Part shown: positions 43,555 through 53,316 of the stretch, piece after piece
Position numbering within the stretch: the stretch's first letter is position 1
Layout of the letters: each line of letters starts with the position of its first letter
NCBI GenBank assembly: GCA_965221855.1
Contig: CBDCSV010000004.1
Coordinates: forward strand, 18,665 to 82,664
Origin: JAJDXO01 sp965221855
GTDB lineage: Bacteria > Pseudomonadota > Alphaproteobacteria > Rhodospirillales > UBA2165
Length of the DNA: 64,000 nucleotides
Direction of reading: 5' to 3'
The notes under the pieces: generated by a model
What the model saw: only the letters and a program-made list of their open reading frames with translations
Told to the model about the DNA's origin: nothing
Databases searched by the model: none
Made by a program: the position numbers and the translations under genes

Positions 43555-44471
43555 CGGCGCACCGCCCTCGGATCGAGGGCGTCCTGCAAACCGTCGCCGA
43601 GAAAATTGAACGCCAGCACGGTGAGCAGAATCAGGAAGCCCGGATAGAACGCCAGCAGCGGGGCCGTCGAGATCAGCGCCTGGGCGTTGGTGAGCAGGTT
43701 TCCCCAGCTGGGGATCGGCGGCTGGATGCCGAGACCGAGGAAGCTCAATACGGATTCCAGCAGGATGATGTTGCCTACCGACAGGGTGGTCGCGACGATG
43801 ATCGGCGAGATCAGGTTGGGTAGGATGTGGACCCGCATGATCCGCCAGCTTCCCGCGCCCTGAACCCTGGCCGCCTGCACGTATTCGCGCTCGCGGATGC
43901 TCAGCGCCGCGCCGCGCACCAGACGCGCCACCGTCGTCCAGCCGACCAGCGCGACGATCAGGATGATGCGGTAGAGGCTGATGTTCTCCGAATTGGCGAT
44001 CGCCGCCGGAACGCCGAGCTTGTCGAGATCGATGGCCGCCAGGACGATAAGCAGCGGCAGCAGGGGGAGCGCGATGATGCCGTCGGTGAAACGCATCAGG
44101 AAGGCGTCGAACCGTCCGCCGAAATAACCGGCGACCAATCCGATGAATGTGCCGATCACCGCCGCTGCGATTGCCGCGGTGAGGCCGACGAGCAGGGACA
44201 CCTGGCCGCCTTCGAGCAGCCGGAGGAAGACGTCCCGGCCGAGCTCGTCGGTGCCGAGAAAGGCCTCGGCCGACGGCGGCGCGTGGCGGGAGAACAGATC
44301 GACCCGCTCGGAATCGGTCCCGAGGGCAAGCTCGAACAGGGGGGCGCTGAAGGCCAGCAGGCACAAGAGCACCAGGACGAAGAAGCTCGCCACCGCCAGC
44401 CGGTGGCGGGCGAAGCGCCGCCACGCGTGGCGCGCCGATGACGCGGGCGCGGGCGCCGCGGCGGCGGTCAT
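43551..44471 (-). CDS. Peptide/nickel-type ABC transporter permease (DppC-like)
   Basis: 306-residue inner-membrane permease with an N-terminal helix and five further helices. The cytoplasmic EAA loop is REYVQAARVQGAGSWRIMRVHI, which contacts the ATPase. FLGTDELGRDVFLRLLEGG is the typical DppC periplasmic segment. It is the last gene of a four-gene ABC operon (DppD, DppF, DppB, DppC order on the minus strand) and overlaps the upstream permease gene by four bases. Confidence 0.92.
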   Translation of the reverse strand: MTAAAAPAPASSARHAWRRFARHRLAVASFFVLVLLCLLAFSAPLFELALGTDSERVDLFSRHAPPSAEAFLGTDELGRDVFLRLLEGGQVSLLVGLTAAIAAAVIGTFIGLVAGYFGGRFDAFLMRFTDGIIALPLLPLLIVLAAIDLDKLGVPAAIANSENISLYRIILIVALVGWTTVARLVRGAALSIREREYVQAARVQGAGSWRIMRVHILPNLISPIIVATTLSVGNIILLESVLSFLGLGIQPPIPSWGNLLTNAQALISTAPLLAFYPGFLILLTVLAFNFLGDGLQDALDPRAVRR

Positions 44472-45433
44472 GCACCGTCTCCCGTGTACGAGATTCGCGG
44501 GTCCAGCCAGGCATAGGCGAGATCGGCCGCCAGGTTGCAGAACAGGGTCAGCGCGGTGGCGAACAAAAGCGTCACCAGGGCGAGATTGAAGTCGTTGCCC
44601 ATGATCGCGTCGAAGATCAGCTTGCCCATGCCGGGGTAGGCGAAAATCGTTTCGATGATCAGCGCGCCGGAGAACAGGAATCCGAAATCCAGCGCCAGAA
44701 TGGTGACCACCGGGATCAGGGCGTTGCGCAGGGCGTGCTTGAAGACCACCCGGCCCTCGCCGGCCCCCTTGGCCCGGGCGGTCCGGATATAGTCCTGCCG
44801 CAGGGTTTCGATCATCGAGGCGCGGACGAACCGGGTGTGGGAGCCGAAGCTGACGATGGTCAGGGTAAGGACCGGCAGGACCAGAAACCGCGCCTTGTCG
44901 AGGAGGCCGCCGCCGCCCACGGATTCGGTGCCGCTCGCCGGCAGCCAGCCGAGGGTGACCGAGAACAGGGTGATCATCATCAGGGCGAGCCAGAAGGACG
45001 GAATGGAGATGGCGGCGAAGGCCAGGAGATTGATCGCGTAGTCCAGTTTCCGGTGCTGGTTCATTGCGGCGGCGATGCCCGACAGAAAGGCGATCGCCAC
45101 GGCGAGCACGAAGCTGATGCCGAGCAGCAGCACCGTGTTGCCGAGGGCGGGCAGCACGGCCTCCAGGACCGGCATGGCGAACAGCCTGGAGAAACCCAGG
45201 TCGCCGGAGAGCGCCGCCGTCAGCCAGTTGAGGTAGCGTTCGGAGATCGGCAGGTGGAGGCCGTGAAGTTCGCGCAGCCGCGCCGCGTCCTCGGGGGTCA
45301 GCCGGGGGTCGGCGCTGATCATCAGATCGATCGGGTCGCCCGGCATCAGGCCCATGAGCCAGAAAATGACCACCGACATGATGGCCAGAACGGCCGCCGA
45401 CTGCACCATCCGGTCCAGGAGATATCTGGTCAC
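44468..45433 (-). CDS. Peptide/nickel-type ABC transporter permease (DppB-like)
   Basis: 321-residue permease with the start MTRYLLDRMVQSAAVLAIMS and the GLMPGDPIDLM motif characteristic of DppB/OppB. The EAA loop is QDYIRTARAKGAGEGRVVFKHA. It is separated by only 4 bp from the ATPase gene upstream. Confidence 0.92.
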   Translation of the reverse strand: MTRYLLDRMVQSAAVLAIMSVVIFWLMGLMPGDPIDLMISADPRLTPEDAARLRELHGLHLPISERYLNWLTAALSGDLGFSRLFAMPVLEAVLPALGNTVLLLGISFVLAVAIAFLSGIAAAMNQHRKLDYAINLLAFAAISIPSFWLALMMITLFSVTLGWLPASGTESVGGGGLLDKARFLVLPVLTLTIVSFGSHTRFVRASMIETLRQDYIRTARAKGAGEGRVVFKHALRNALIPVVTILALDFGFLFSGALIIETIFAYPGMGKLIFDAIMGNDFNLALVTLLFATALTLFCNLAADLAYAWLDPRISYTGDGA

Positions 45434-45437
45434 GGCG

Positions 45438-46438
<1,001 letters not shown>

Positions 46439-46442
<4 letters not shown>

Positions 46443-47461
46443 GCCGGGCCCCCATTCTGGCTTCCGTCGGGGCCGGGGCGGATACAGGCCGCGAAGCTCC
46501 CCGCGCCGGCTTCCATCAACGGCGGTTCGGCCGAGCGGCAATCGCCGGCGGCCCGGGGGCACCGGGGCGCGAACCGGCACCCGCCCGGCAGCCGGGCGAG
46601 ATCGGGCGGCGTTCCCGGGATCGTCGGCAGGTCGTGTCCGGGCGGCGTCAGCGACGGCAGGGTTTCCAGCATGCCCTGGCTGTAGGGATGCATGGGCCGG
46701 CCGAAGAACGCCGATGCCGGAGCGCGCTCCATGACCCGGCCCGCATAGAGGACGACCACGTCGTCGGCGAGGGCCGACACCACGCCCAGGTCGTGGCTGA
46801 TGAACAGGACGGCCATGCCGTACTGCCGCTGGAGGTCGGTCATCAATTCGAGGATTTGCGCCTGGACCGTCGCGTCCAGCGCCGTCGTCGCCTCGTCGGC
46901 GATCAGGATGTCCGGCCCGCAGGCGAGCGCCATGGCGATGACCGCCCGCTGCCGCATGCCGCCCGACAATTGATGGGGATAGGCGAGCGCCCGGGCCGCG
47001 GGGTCGGGGATGCCCACCCGGCGCAGCATGCCGACGGCCCGGTCCCACGCCTCGCCCCTCGGAAGCCGCTGATGGATCTGGAGGACCTCGGCGATCTGGT
47101 CGCCGATGCTGAAGACCGGGTTGAGCGCCGTCATGGGCTCCTGGAACACCATGGCGATGCGGCTGCCCCGGAGGGGCCGCAACTCGCCGGCGGGAAGGCT
47201 CAGCAGGTCCGTTCCCCGGTACAGGGCCCGGCCCGCCGTGACCCGGCCGTTGGGCGGCAGCAGCCCCAGCAGGGCCAGCGCCGAAACCGACTTGCCGCTG
47301 CCGCTTTCCCCGACCATGCCGGTGGTCCTGCCCGCCGCGAGGCCGAAGGACACGCCGTCGACGACGGTCAGCGGTCCGTCGTCGGTTTGGAATTCCACCG
47401 TCAATCCCTCGACGGAGAGAATGTCCGGTTGGGCGGTCTCGGCGGCGGCGAGGGCACTCAT
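46439..47461 (-). CDS. Oligopeptide-type ABC transporter ATP-binding protein (DppD/OppD-like)
   Basis: 340-residue ATPase with Walker A GESGSGKSVSALALLG, Q-loop MVFQEPMTALNPVF, signature LSGGMRQRAVIAMAL, Walker B ILIADEATTALD, and the C-terminal Cys motif CRFAPRCPRAAGDC. It is the first gene of the ABC operon. A matching periplasmic binding protein is encoded on the same strand, 13 kb upstream at 60927-62606. Confidence 0.93.
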
Positions 47462-47530
47462 GGGCGCATCAGGGGAGTTGGAATATATTTCCAACGAAAA
47501 TTTCGATTCAGGCCCGATCGCGTGGGCCGT

Positions 47531-47640
47531 AATGGACATTCATGGACATTAATAGACATTTGATGACTTGGTTAAATTCCAATTCGGCCGTTTCCGCTGT
47601 AATGGACATTAATAGAAATAGACAAAAATAGGCATTTATT
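47531..47640. repeat. AT-rich 10-bp phased repeats upstream of the ABC operon
   Basis: Tandem decamers AATGGACATT, CATGGACATT, AATAGACATT (47531-47560) recur as AATGGACATT at 47601-47610, with degenerate units following to 47640. The 10-bp phase puts the units on one face of DNA, which suggests a protein-binding array or recombinase arm sites. This is part of a 443-bp gap without genes. Confidence 0.55.
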
Positions 47641-47649
47641 GTCACCCGT

Positions 47650-47667
47650 TTGGGAGGTACCTCCCAA
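47650..47667. promoter_or_regulatory. Perfect 18-bp palindrome
   Basis: TTGGGAGGTACCTCCCAA is a perfect palindrome with no spacer and could be an operator or a recombination site. It lies 190 bp upstream of the DppD-like start. Confidence 0.4.
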
Positions 47668-47788
47668 CAAACTCGTACAAACTTGCATAGCGCCCCTCCA
47701 AACCAAAACGCCGCCCCGGCGGTGGCGGCAGTGATCTATTCATTTAGCCCGTGCGCGGGCCGGAGCAAGGGGGATTGGTCCACCTATT

Positions 47789-47900
47789 TCCTCTCTCCTG
47801 GAGGGAGAGGGATACGGAGATAAGGTCATTCTCCGCCGGGGGTTGACCGACTTGGCGAGGCGAACGCCGAGCCTACCCGTAGCTGGGTGAGGGGGGGGGG
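47789..47900. repeat. Dispersed palindromic intergenic repeat, copy 2
   Basis: CCTCTCTCCTGGAGGGAGAG, then GATACGGAGATAAGGTCATT, and the end AGCTGGGTGAGGGGG match blocks of the copies at 57515 and 60712. It contains a G10 run at 47891-47900. Confidence 0.75.
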
Positions 47901-47904
47901 TCCA

Positions 47905-48387
47905 TCAATTCGTCCAGGCAACTCCGCTGGTCACCGCGCCGACTCCCCACCAGACCGAGATCGCTGCAGATACCACGACGAGCAGGAAACACGCCCAATT
48001 CGCGACTAATACCGCCGATTTCTGGCGGAGCATCCTTGGGCCTTCTTCCTGGAGTGGCAAGGGTGGATGGCTCATTGCAAGCGGGAAAATCAGAATCACC
48101 GCGTCGTCGGCAAGATGGCGCCAGCGCATGACATACCAGTAGGCATGGCACGCAAGGACAATGCCGCAAGCAGTGAGCACGCCTCTCGTTCCGCTTGCCG
48201 TTACGCCGAACACCTTCAGATCATCCGGTCCAGCACCGGCCACGCACGCCGCAACGACAATTCCCGCAAGTGCCAGATTGTTCCTGCGCGCGATCCGTGC
48301 GCCCTCGCCCTCCTGGATGAGGTCGTTAGGGTGCCCATCGTTATTGCCTGGATCGTAGCTTCGCCACAGGCCCAGGATCAAGAACAT
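47905..48387 (-). CDS. Small membrane protein of unknown function
   Basis: 160 codons with three hydrophobic segments: LALAGIVVAACVAGAG, GVLTACGIVLACHAYWYVM and SAVLVANWACFLLVVVSAAI. No family is recognised. The predicted ATG lies only about 10 bp from the truncated IS256 remnant, so the true N-terminus may be lost and the gene may be a fragment. A repeat element lies at its 3' side. Confidence 0.5.
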   Translation of the reverse strand: MFLILGLWRSYDPGNNDGHPNDLIQEGEGARIARRNNLALAGIVVAACVAGAGPDDLKVFGVTASGTRGVLTACGIVLACHAYWYVMRWRHLADDAVILIFPLAMSHPPLPLQEEGPRMLRQKSAVLVANWACFLLVVVSAAISVWWGVGAVTSGVAWTN

Positions 48388-48397
48388 CCCCCTGCAG

Positions 48398-49521
48398 ACG
48401 GACTGGACTGGGGCGAGGGCTACCGCCCGCTCGGCCGCCAGGCGCTGGCCGGGATCATCGAAGGCCGGATGGCCGAAGCGGTGGACCGCTGGCTCGACGG
48501 CCTCGATGGCAGCGCCATACGCGACCGGCGCAACGGCACCTACCGGCGCCGCCTGCTCAGCGAGCTCGGCGACATCGAGCTCAACGTGCCGCGCACCCGG
48601 CACTTCTGCCCGACCGAGGTTCTGAAGAGCTACGCAAGGCGCGCTCCAGAGATCGACCGCGCCATCCTGGCCGGCTTCGTGCTGGGGCTCTCGACCCGCA
48701 AGGTCGGCGAGGTCCTGCTTGCCCTGCTCGGGCGTCCGGTCTCGGCCGCGACGGTGAGCCGGGTCGCCAAGACCCTCGATCTGTCGGTCGCCGCATTCCA
48801 CCGCCGGCCGCTGAAGAACGCCTACAAGGCGCTGATGCTCGACGGCGTGGTGCTGGCCTGCAAGACCGGCGCCGGCGCGCTCCGCAGGCCGGTCCTTGTG
48901 GCGTTGGGCATACGGCACGACGGCAAGAAGGAGATTATCGACTTTTGTCTCTCAGGCAGCGAGAGCGCCGCGGAGTGGGAGCGCTTCCTCACCGCGTTGC
49001 ACCGCCGCGGCCTCACCGGCGAGGGCCTTGAGATGATCTGCGTTGATGGCGGCCAAGGCCTGCTCGCCGCCTTGCCGATCGTCTATCACGGCATCCCCGT
49101 TCAGAGGTGCTGGGCGCACAAAATCAGGAACATCCTCAACAAGGTCCGCGTAGCCGACCAGCAGGCCGTCAAGGCCGACGTCCACGCCGTCATGAATGCC
49201 CCCAACCGCCGCAAGGCCGAGACCGCCGCCCGCCGCTTCGCCGACGCCTGGGAAGATACCTACCCCAAGGCCGTCGCCTGCCTGCGCAACGACCTCGACG
49301 ACCTGCTCACCTGCTTCCGCTACAAGGACCTCGCCGAGCGAAAGCAGGTCAGGACCACCAATGCCATCGAACGGAGGTTCCGCGAGGTTCGCAGACGAAC
49401 CCGGCCCATGGGAACCTTCAAGGATAAAACCTCAATGGACCGCATCCTCTACGCGGTCTTCATTCACGAAAACAAGTCTCAGGGAATCAGTACCCCTCTC
49501 TCCCTGACACACAACTCTTGA
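48398..49521 (+). pseudogene. IS256-family transposase, N-terminally truncated
   Basis: It keeps the catalytic region (MLDGVVLACK, ICVDGGQGL, TTNAIERRFREVRRRTRP), but the first 25 or so residues (MPQQAVTIENLPQAFEVVKE) are gone. The frame runs on upstream to 48067 through unrelated DNA. Without its start and left end it is probably inactive, though the frame itself is open. Confidence 0.8.
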
Positions 49522-49528
49522 CGTTACC
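48398..49528 (+). mobile_element. IS256-family element, 5'-truncated copy
   Basis: Homologous to 6192-7471, from the DGLDWGEGYRPLGRQ codons to the right end (CTGACACACAACTCTTGACG, then TTACC). The left inverted repeat and the first transposase codons are missing. The first 150 bp differ by scattered synonymous changes, and a 12-bp block near 48943-48956 differs completely (DFCLSG in place of DFQLAA). The rest is nearly identical. Confidence 0.85.
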
Positions 49529-49709
49529 CCCCTGCTTGACGTGCATCCGAAAACGTTCACCTCTCATCTCCCTTCCGTCGTTGCTTATCCACTGCGCGAA
49601 TCTCTTCCGACAGTAGACCGACGAGCCAGTCCGAGCGCAAGAACTCGACCTAGCAGGCGATGACGGACGGCGCGGAAGACATCATGATCGAGACGCTGCG
49701 CGGCCAGCC

Positions 49710-50924
49710 CAGGGCAATCGCATTAGCCTATTTCGGCGATGAGTTTTCGGAGGAAGTTGTCGCTCCACCCGGCGCGATTGAACTTGAGACGGTTTGATCC
49801 CTTGTCCTTGTTGCGTTTGATGACGTTGAGGGCGAGGCGTCTGAGGAGAGCGAGGTTTTCCGGGGCGTTGTCCTTGCGGGCTCGGGCCTGATCTTCGTCC
49901 ATGACCACATCGAGCACCCAATGGAGTTGGTTCTCGATCCCCCAGTGTCCGCGGACGAGGCGGTTCAGTTCGTCGGCGGTGAGCGGCCAGGAGGCGATGA
50001 AGTAGCGCACCGCTGTCGTGGCCCGGCCGTCGGTCTCGCGGCTGGAGGTGACCTTGCCGACAGCGGCCAGGGCCGGCCACCGGTGGGCTTCGGCGAGCCA
50101 GTCCATATCGTGCAGCACCTCGGCGCGGCGGGTTTCGATGCGGCCGTGGCCGGCGTCCACCGTCTGGTCCACGCCGTCGGCGGGCGCCTGGGGATCGTCC
50201 AGCAGCAGTTTGACGTCGGCGAGAAGGTCGGGCTGGTTGGCCTTCAGCGCCATCAGGTAATCGGCGCCGGCCTCGTGGATGTCGCGGGCCGTGCCGCTCT
50301 GGCAGTGCATGGCGTCCATGGTCATCACCGCGCCTTCGAGGCTGAGCAGCTTGAGCAAGGCCGGCACGGCGGTGATCTCGTTGCTCGCGCCCACGTTCAT
50401 CTGGCCTAGAACCAGCCGCTGATCGGCGGCCCAGGCGCTGACCAGGTGGAGCGGCGAGGTTCCGGAGGCCCGATCGAAGGAGCGCCTCAGGCTCTTGCCA
50501 TCAATCGCAACAACCTCCGCCCGGGCGGTCGCGAAATCGGACATGAAGCGCTGGAAGGCGGCATGAAAGGCCCGCGGGTCCAACAACCGGAACAGCCGCG
50601 AGAAGGTGTCGTGGCTGGGCGGGCCAGCGGGCAGGGTCAGGAACTCGCGCAGCACCTCTTCCTTGGCCTCGGCGAAGTCCGCCATGTCAACGCACGACGT
50701 GCTTCCACACAGCGCCGCGCACAGCGCCATGAACAGCATCTCAAGAAGATCATGACGCAACGCGTTGCCCGTGCGCGGATCATCAAGACCCGAAAAACTC
50801 TCCCGAAATCTCTCCACCGAAACCTCCATCAAACGTCAAAGAAGCTCCAGCAGCAGCGATACTCATTTCCATTCCGTTTACGAAGCCATTCCGTTCACGA
50901 ACCAAATCAAATGCGATTGCCCTG
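49710..50924. mobile_element. ISAs1-family insertion sequence, copy 2
   Basis: 1215-bp copy, inverted relative to 25196-26410, with exact terminal repeats (CAGGGCAATCGCATT). It is flanked by the 10-bp target duplication GCGGCCAGCC (49700-49709 and 50925-50934). The upstream 49529-49709 stretch shows no gene apart from a short frame split by this insertion. Confidence 0.92.
49723..50829 (-). CDS. ISAs1-family transposase, copy 2
   Basis: Same 368-residue sequence as copy 1 at 25291-26397, including AEVVAIDGKSLRRSFDRA and RGHWGIENQLHWVLDVVMDE. It appears intact, and the identity of the copies suggests recent transposition. Confidence 0.92.
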   Translation of the reverse strand: MEVSVERFRESFSGLDDPRTGNALRHDLLEMLFMALCAALCGSTSCVDMADFAEAKEEVLREFLTLPAGPPSHDTFSRLFRLLDPRAFHAAFQRFMSDFATARAEVVAIDGKSLRRSFDRASGTSPLHLVSAWAADQRLVLGQMNVGASNEITAVPALLKLLSLEGAVMTMDAMHCQSGTARDIHEAGADYLMALKANQPDLLADVKLLLDDPQAPADGVDQTVDAGHGRIETRRAEVLHDMDWLAEAHRWPALAAVGKVTSSRETDGRATTAVRYFIASWPLTADELNRLVRGHWGIENQLHWVLDVVMDEDQARARKDNAPENLALLRRLALNVIKRNKDKGSNRLKFNRAGWSDNFLRKLIAEIG

Positions 50925-51006
50925 GCGGCCAGCCGCCCCGTCGTTGACAGGGTTCCACACGGTCGGGTAATCCACCCTCCCCATCGCCAACGAAACAGAG
51001 CGCTTC

Positions 51007-51900
51007 ATGCCCGATCTTTACGCCATCAATCTTCATCTGCAGAAACGGCTCGAAAGCGACTGGCGCGACGAAGTCCGCGCCGTGGAGGCCGCGCGGTGGC
51101 TCGACAAGGCTCGCCTCCTGCCAGACGACCAGAACCGCCAGGGCCGGCCGCTACGCAGATTGCTGCGCGCCGGACGCATCGCCGGACAGGAGCAGCGCCC
51201 CAACAAGAAGAACGGCAGGTGGTTTATCCGCCGCCTCGCCGAATCCCGCGACACGAGCGCAATCTGGCAGGCCCGCGAACGGATGCGCCGCTATCTGCCC
51301 ATCAAGCGCGGCCATCTGCATCCCGACTGGCCGGTGAGCCAGGGGCCTGCCGTCTTCTGGCAGGAACTCGGAAAGACGGTCGCGGCCTTCGGAGAGTTGG
51401 AGCACACACTGGCATTGACCTGCTACACGCTTCTCGCCACGGCCGAAAGGGCGGCCGAAGTGCGCGACGCGAGCGATGAGGCCCTTTCCCAATGGTACGA
51501 GCGGATAGTACGGTCTCAGACCGACAGTTTGTACCGCCTCACGCAGGAACTTGAGAATGTTCTGACTGAAGCCGACGTTATTCCCCACACGGTTCGCGAG
51601 GATCTGCGCGCACGCCTCGATGAACTCCGGCCCTGGCGCAACGCGCTTTGCCACGGCGCATGGCTCAGCGTCGACAAGGACGGCTCGGCTTCGCTTCACC
51701 ACATGTACAGGCACAAAGGCGTGCCCGTCCGGTTTCCGCCCGTGGTCACCCTCAAGGACCTCTCCGACATCCGCGCCCGCACGGTCGATGTCACCATACG
51801 CATTGCGGAAGCGGCCTCAGTCGCGGGCGCCGGCTACGCCCTCGCGACCGTCATGCCGAGAATGTACGAGCCGCGCAACGTCCCTCCCGAACCGGAGTAG
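51007..51900 (+). CDS. HEPN-like protein with N-terminal DNA-binding-type region
   Basis: 297-residue protein of unrecognised family. The N-terminal 80 residues (AVEAARWLDKARLLPDDQNR, PLRRLLRAGRIAGQEQRP, GRWFIRRL) look like a helix-turn-helix or MerR-like recognition domain. The remainder is helical and contains W-R-N-A-L-C-H at 210-216, fitting the HEPN R-N-x3-H pattern and its usual position after a long helical stretch (ELEHTLALTCYTLLATAERA). A nucleic-acid-cleaving or abortive-infection role is inferred only from this motif. It lies 70 bp from an ISAs1 copy in an accessory patch, which fits a mobile defence gene. Confidence 0.55.
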   Translation: MPDLYAINLHLQKRLESDWRDEVRAVEAARWLDKARLLPDDQNRQGRPLRRLLRAGRIAGQEQRPNKKNGRWFIRRLAESRDTSAIWQARERMRRYLPIKRGHLHPDWPVSQGPAVFWQELGKTVAAFGELEHTLALTCYTLLATAERAAEVRDASDEALSQWYERIVRSQTDSLYRLTQELENVLTEADVIPHTVREDLRARLDELRPWRNALCHGAWLSVDKDGSASLHHMYRHKGVPVRFPPVVTLKDLSDIRARTVDVTIRIAEAASVAGAGYALATVMPRMYEPRNVPPEPE

Positions 51901-51909
51901 CCAAGTCTC

Positions 51910-52020
51910 TCAGCCTCCTCGGCGGCCGAATGGCAGCGGCCAGATCGGCTGCTCCTGGCCCAGCCGGATTCCGCCAAACAGGCCGCCGGCGAAATCCCAA
52001 CCGAGCGCCATATGATCCAA
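51910..52020 (-). pseudogene. Acyl-CoA-dehydrogenase-like gene, C-terminal remnant
   Basis: Minus-strand translation LDHMALGWDFAGGLFGGIRL aligns with NHIALGWDFAGSLFGRIRL at the end of the intact gene at 56242-57423. The piece directly upstream in that protein is found at 53216-53310, on the other side of the FkbM gene. Confidence 0.7.
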
Positions 52021-52185
52021 ACCGCGATTGGCCTTCCGATTGCGAAAATAAATGGAACTTCGCCTTATATTGCCATAATTGTATGAGGGATTTTCCAACG
52101 TGAGGGTATGTGTACCCGTGGTTTTCCCCGGAAATTGCAGGACGACGGTGAACCGGGGCACAAAACCCCGGCGGATGACCGAAAC

Positions 52186-53145
52186 ATGCTGAAGCGTCTG
52201 ATCTGGAATTCGCTGGCCCGCGGCTGGCTAGGGAGGCTGGCCTTTCCGCTCGGCCCGATGCTTCGGCGGCGCGAGTACCTGTTCGGGCTTCGCAATCCCC
52301 TCTACATGTCGCACGCGGTGACGGAACAGGCCGGCGGACTGTATCTCTCCGATTTCGAAAGCTACATCATGGGCGACAGCGGACAGCGCAGGATGCTCCG
52401 CTTCGATCCCGGGCTGTTCGAACCCGACATCACATATCTGATGCAGCGGCTCATCCGGCCGGACGACGCGGTGATCGATGTCGGAGCCAATATCGGATTT
52501 CACACGGTCACCATGGCCAGGGCGGCCGCGGAGGGCCGGGTCTACGCCTTCGAGCCGGTGCCGGAAATGCTGGAGCAGAATGCCCTGAACTGTACGCTGA
52601 ATGGCCTGGACAACGTCACGTTCTTCGATTGCGCCCTCGGCGCCACATCGGAGCGGAGAAACATGCATGTCAGCGTGGGAAATGCCGACCTTCAGGGCAC
52701 CAACACGCTGATCGACGAAAGCCATCATCTCGCCGCCCGCAACGCGCGATACGAAACCCGCGGCGTCAGCGTAAGGCGCCTCGACGATCTCGCGGCGCAA
52801 CTGGACCTGAAACCGCGTCTCGGATTCATGAAAATCGACACCGAGGGCTTCGATACCCATGTCCTCGAAGGGGCCCTCGAACTTATTCGAACCCACCGTC
52901 CCGCAATACTCGTCGAGGCCCATTCGCGGCGTCTGGACGCCGTCGGAAAATCCTGGCGGTGGTACCTGGACACCTTCCCCGACTATCGAATCCTCGTCGT
53001 CCACTCGATTACCCGGGCCCGGCCATATCTCTACATGACGCCGCTGCGCGAAGAAGAGCCCGAAATTGCGGTCAATCTTCTGATGCTGCCCCGCCGGCCG
53101 ATCACGACATCAGAGACGCCGGCGGCCGGCGACGCCGGGGCATAA
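52186..53145 (+). CDS. FkbM-family methyltransferase
   Basis: 319-residue SAM-dependent methyltransferase. VIDVGANIGFHTVTMARAAA is the SAM-binding motif near residue 103, followed by VYAFEPVPEMLEQNALNCTL. FMKIDTEGFDTHVLEGALEL is the second FkbM hallmark near residue 220. FkbM enzymes often O-methylate sugars or lipids. ATG 52186 gives the family-like start. It lies inside the remains of a broken acyl-CoA-dehydrogenase-like gene, so it was probably inserted there. Confidence 0.9.
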   Translation: MLKRLIWNSLARGWLGRLAFPLGPMLRRREYLFGLRNPLYMSHAVTEQAGGLYLSDFESYIMGDSGQRRMLRFDPGLFEPDITYLMQRLIRPDDAVIDVGANIGFHTVTMARAAAEGRVYAFEPVPEMLEQNALNCTLNGLDNVTFFDCALGATSERRNMHVSVGNADLQGTNTLIDESHHLAARNARYETRGVSVRRLDDLAAQLDLKPRLGFMKIDTEGFDTHVLEGALELIRTHRPAILVEAHSRRLDAVGKSWRWYLDTFPDYRILVVHSITRARPYLYMTPLREEEPEIAVNLLMLPRRPITTSETPAAGDAGA

Positions 53146-53215
53146 GACCCGACCCTCGGTCACGGCCGGCAGGACCTGGGAAAAGATGATGGCTCAATTC
53201 GAAGACATCGCACGT

Positions 53216-53310
53216 TTGAATGCTTTCCGCCGCCCGGACCGGCTGCCGCGGGTTCCCGTCGCGGGCGCCGGCGGCGGTCTCGAAAATGGTATCGGCGGCC
53301 AGGCCCGCGG
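53216..53310 (-). pseudogene. Acyl-CoA-dehydrogenase-like gene, internal remnant
   Basis: Minus-strand translation AADTIFETAAGARDGNPRQP aligns with VDTVFEAAGGGGARTGNHLQ of the intact homologue at 56242-57423. It ends where the FkbM-bearing segment begins. No start or N-terminal part remains; the DoxX gene begins right behind it. Confidence 0.6.
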
Positions 53311-53316
53311 ATCCGA

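Noticed and set aside
42505..44514. Long minus-strand frame running upstream of the aminotransferase
   Set aside because: It is the aminotransferase frame running on through the opposite-strand universal stress gene and the DppC-like gene in the wrong frame; its upstream part has biased Arg/Gly/Pro composition and no family motifs.
49529..49709. Short frame disrupted by ISAs1 copy 2 (MTDGAEDIMIETLRGQ)
   Set aside because: Joining across the IS gives only about 20 codons, without a recognisable family or ribosome-binding site.
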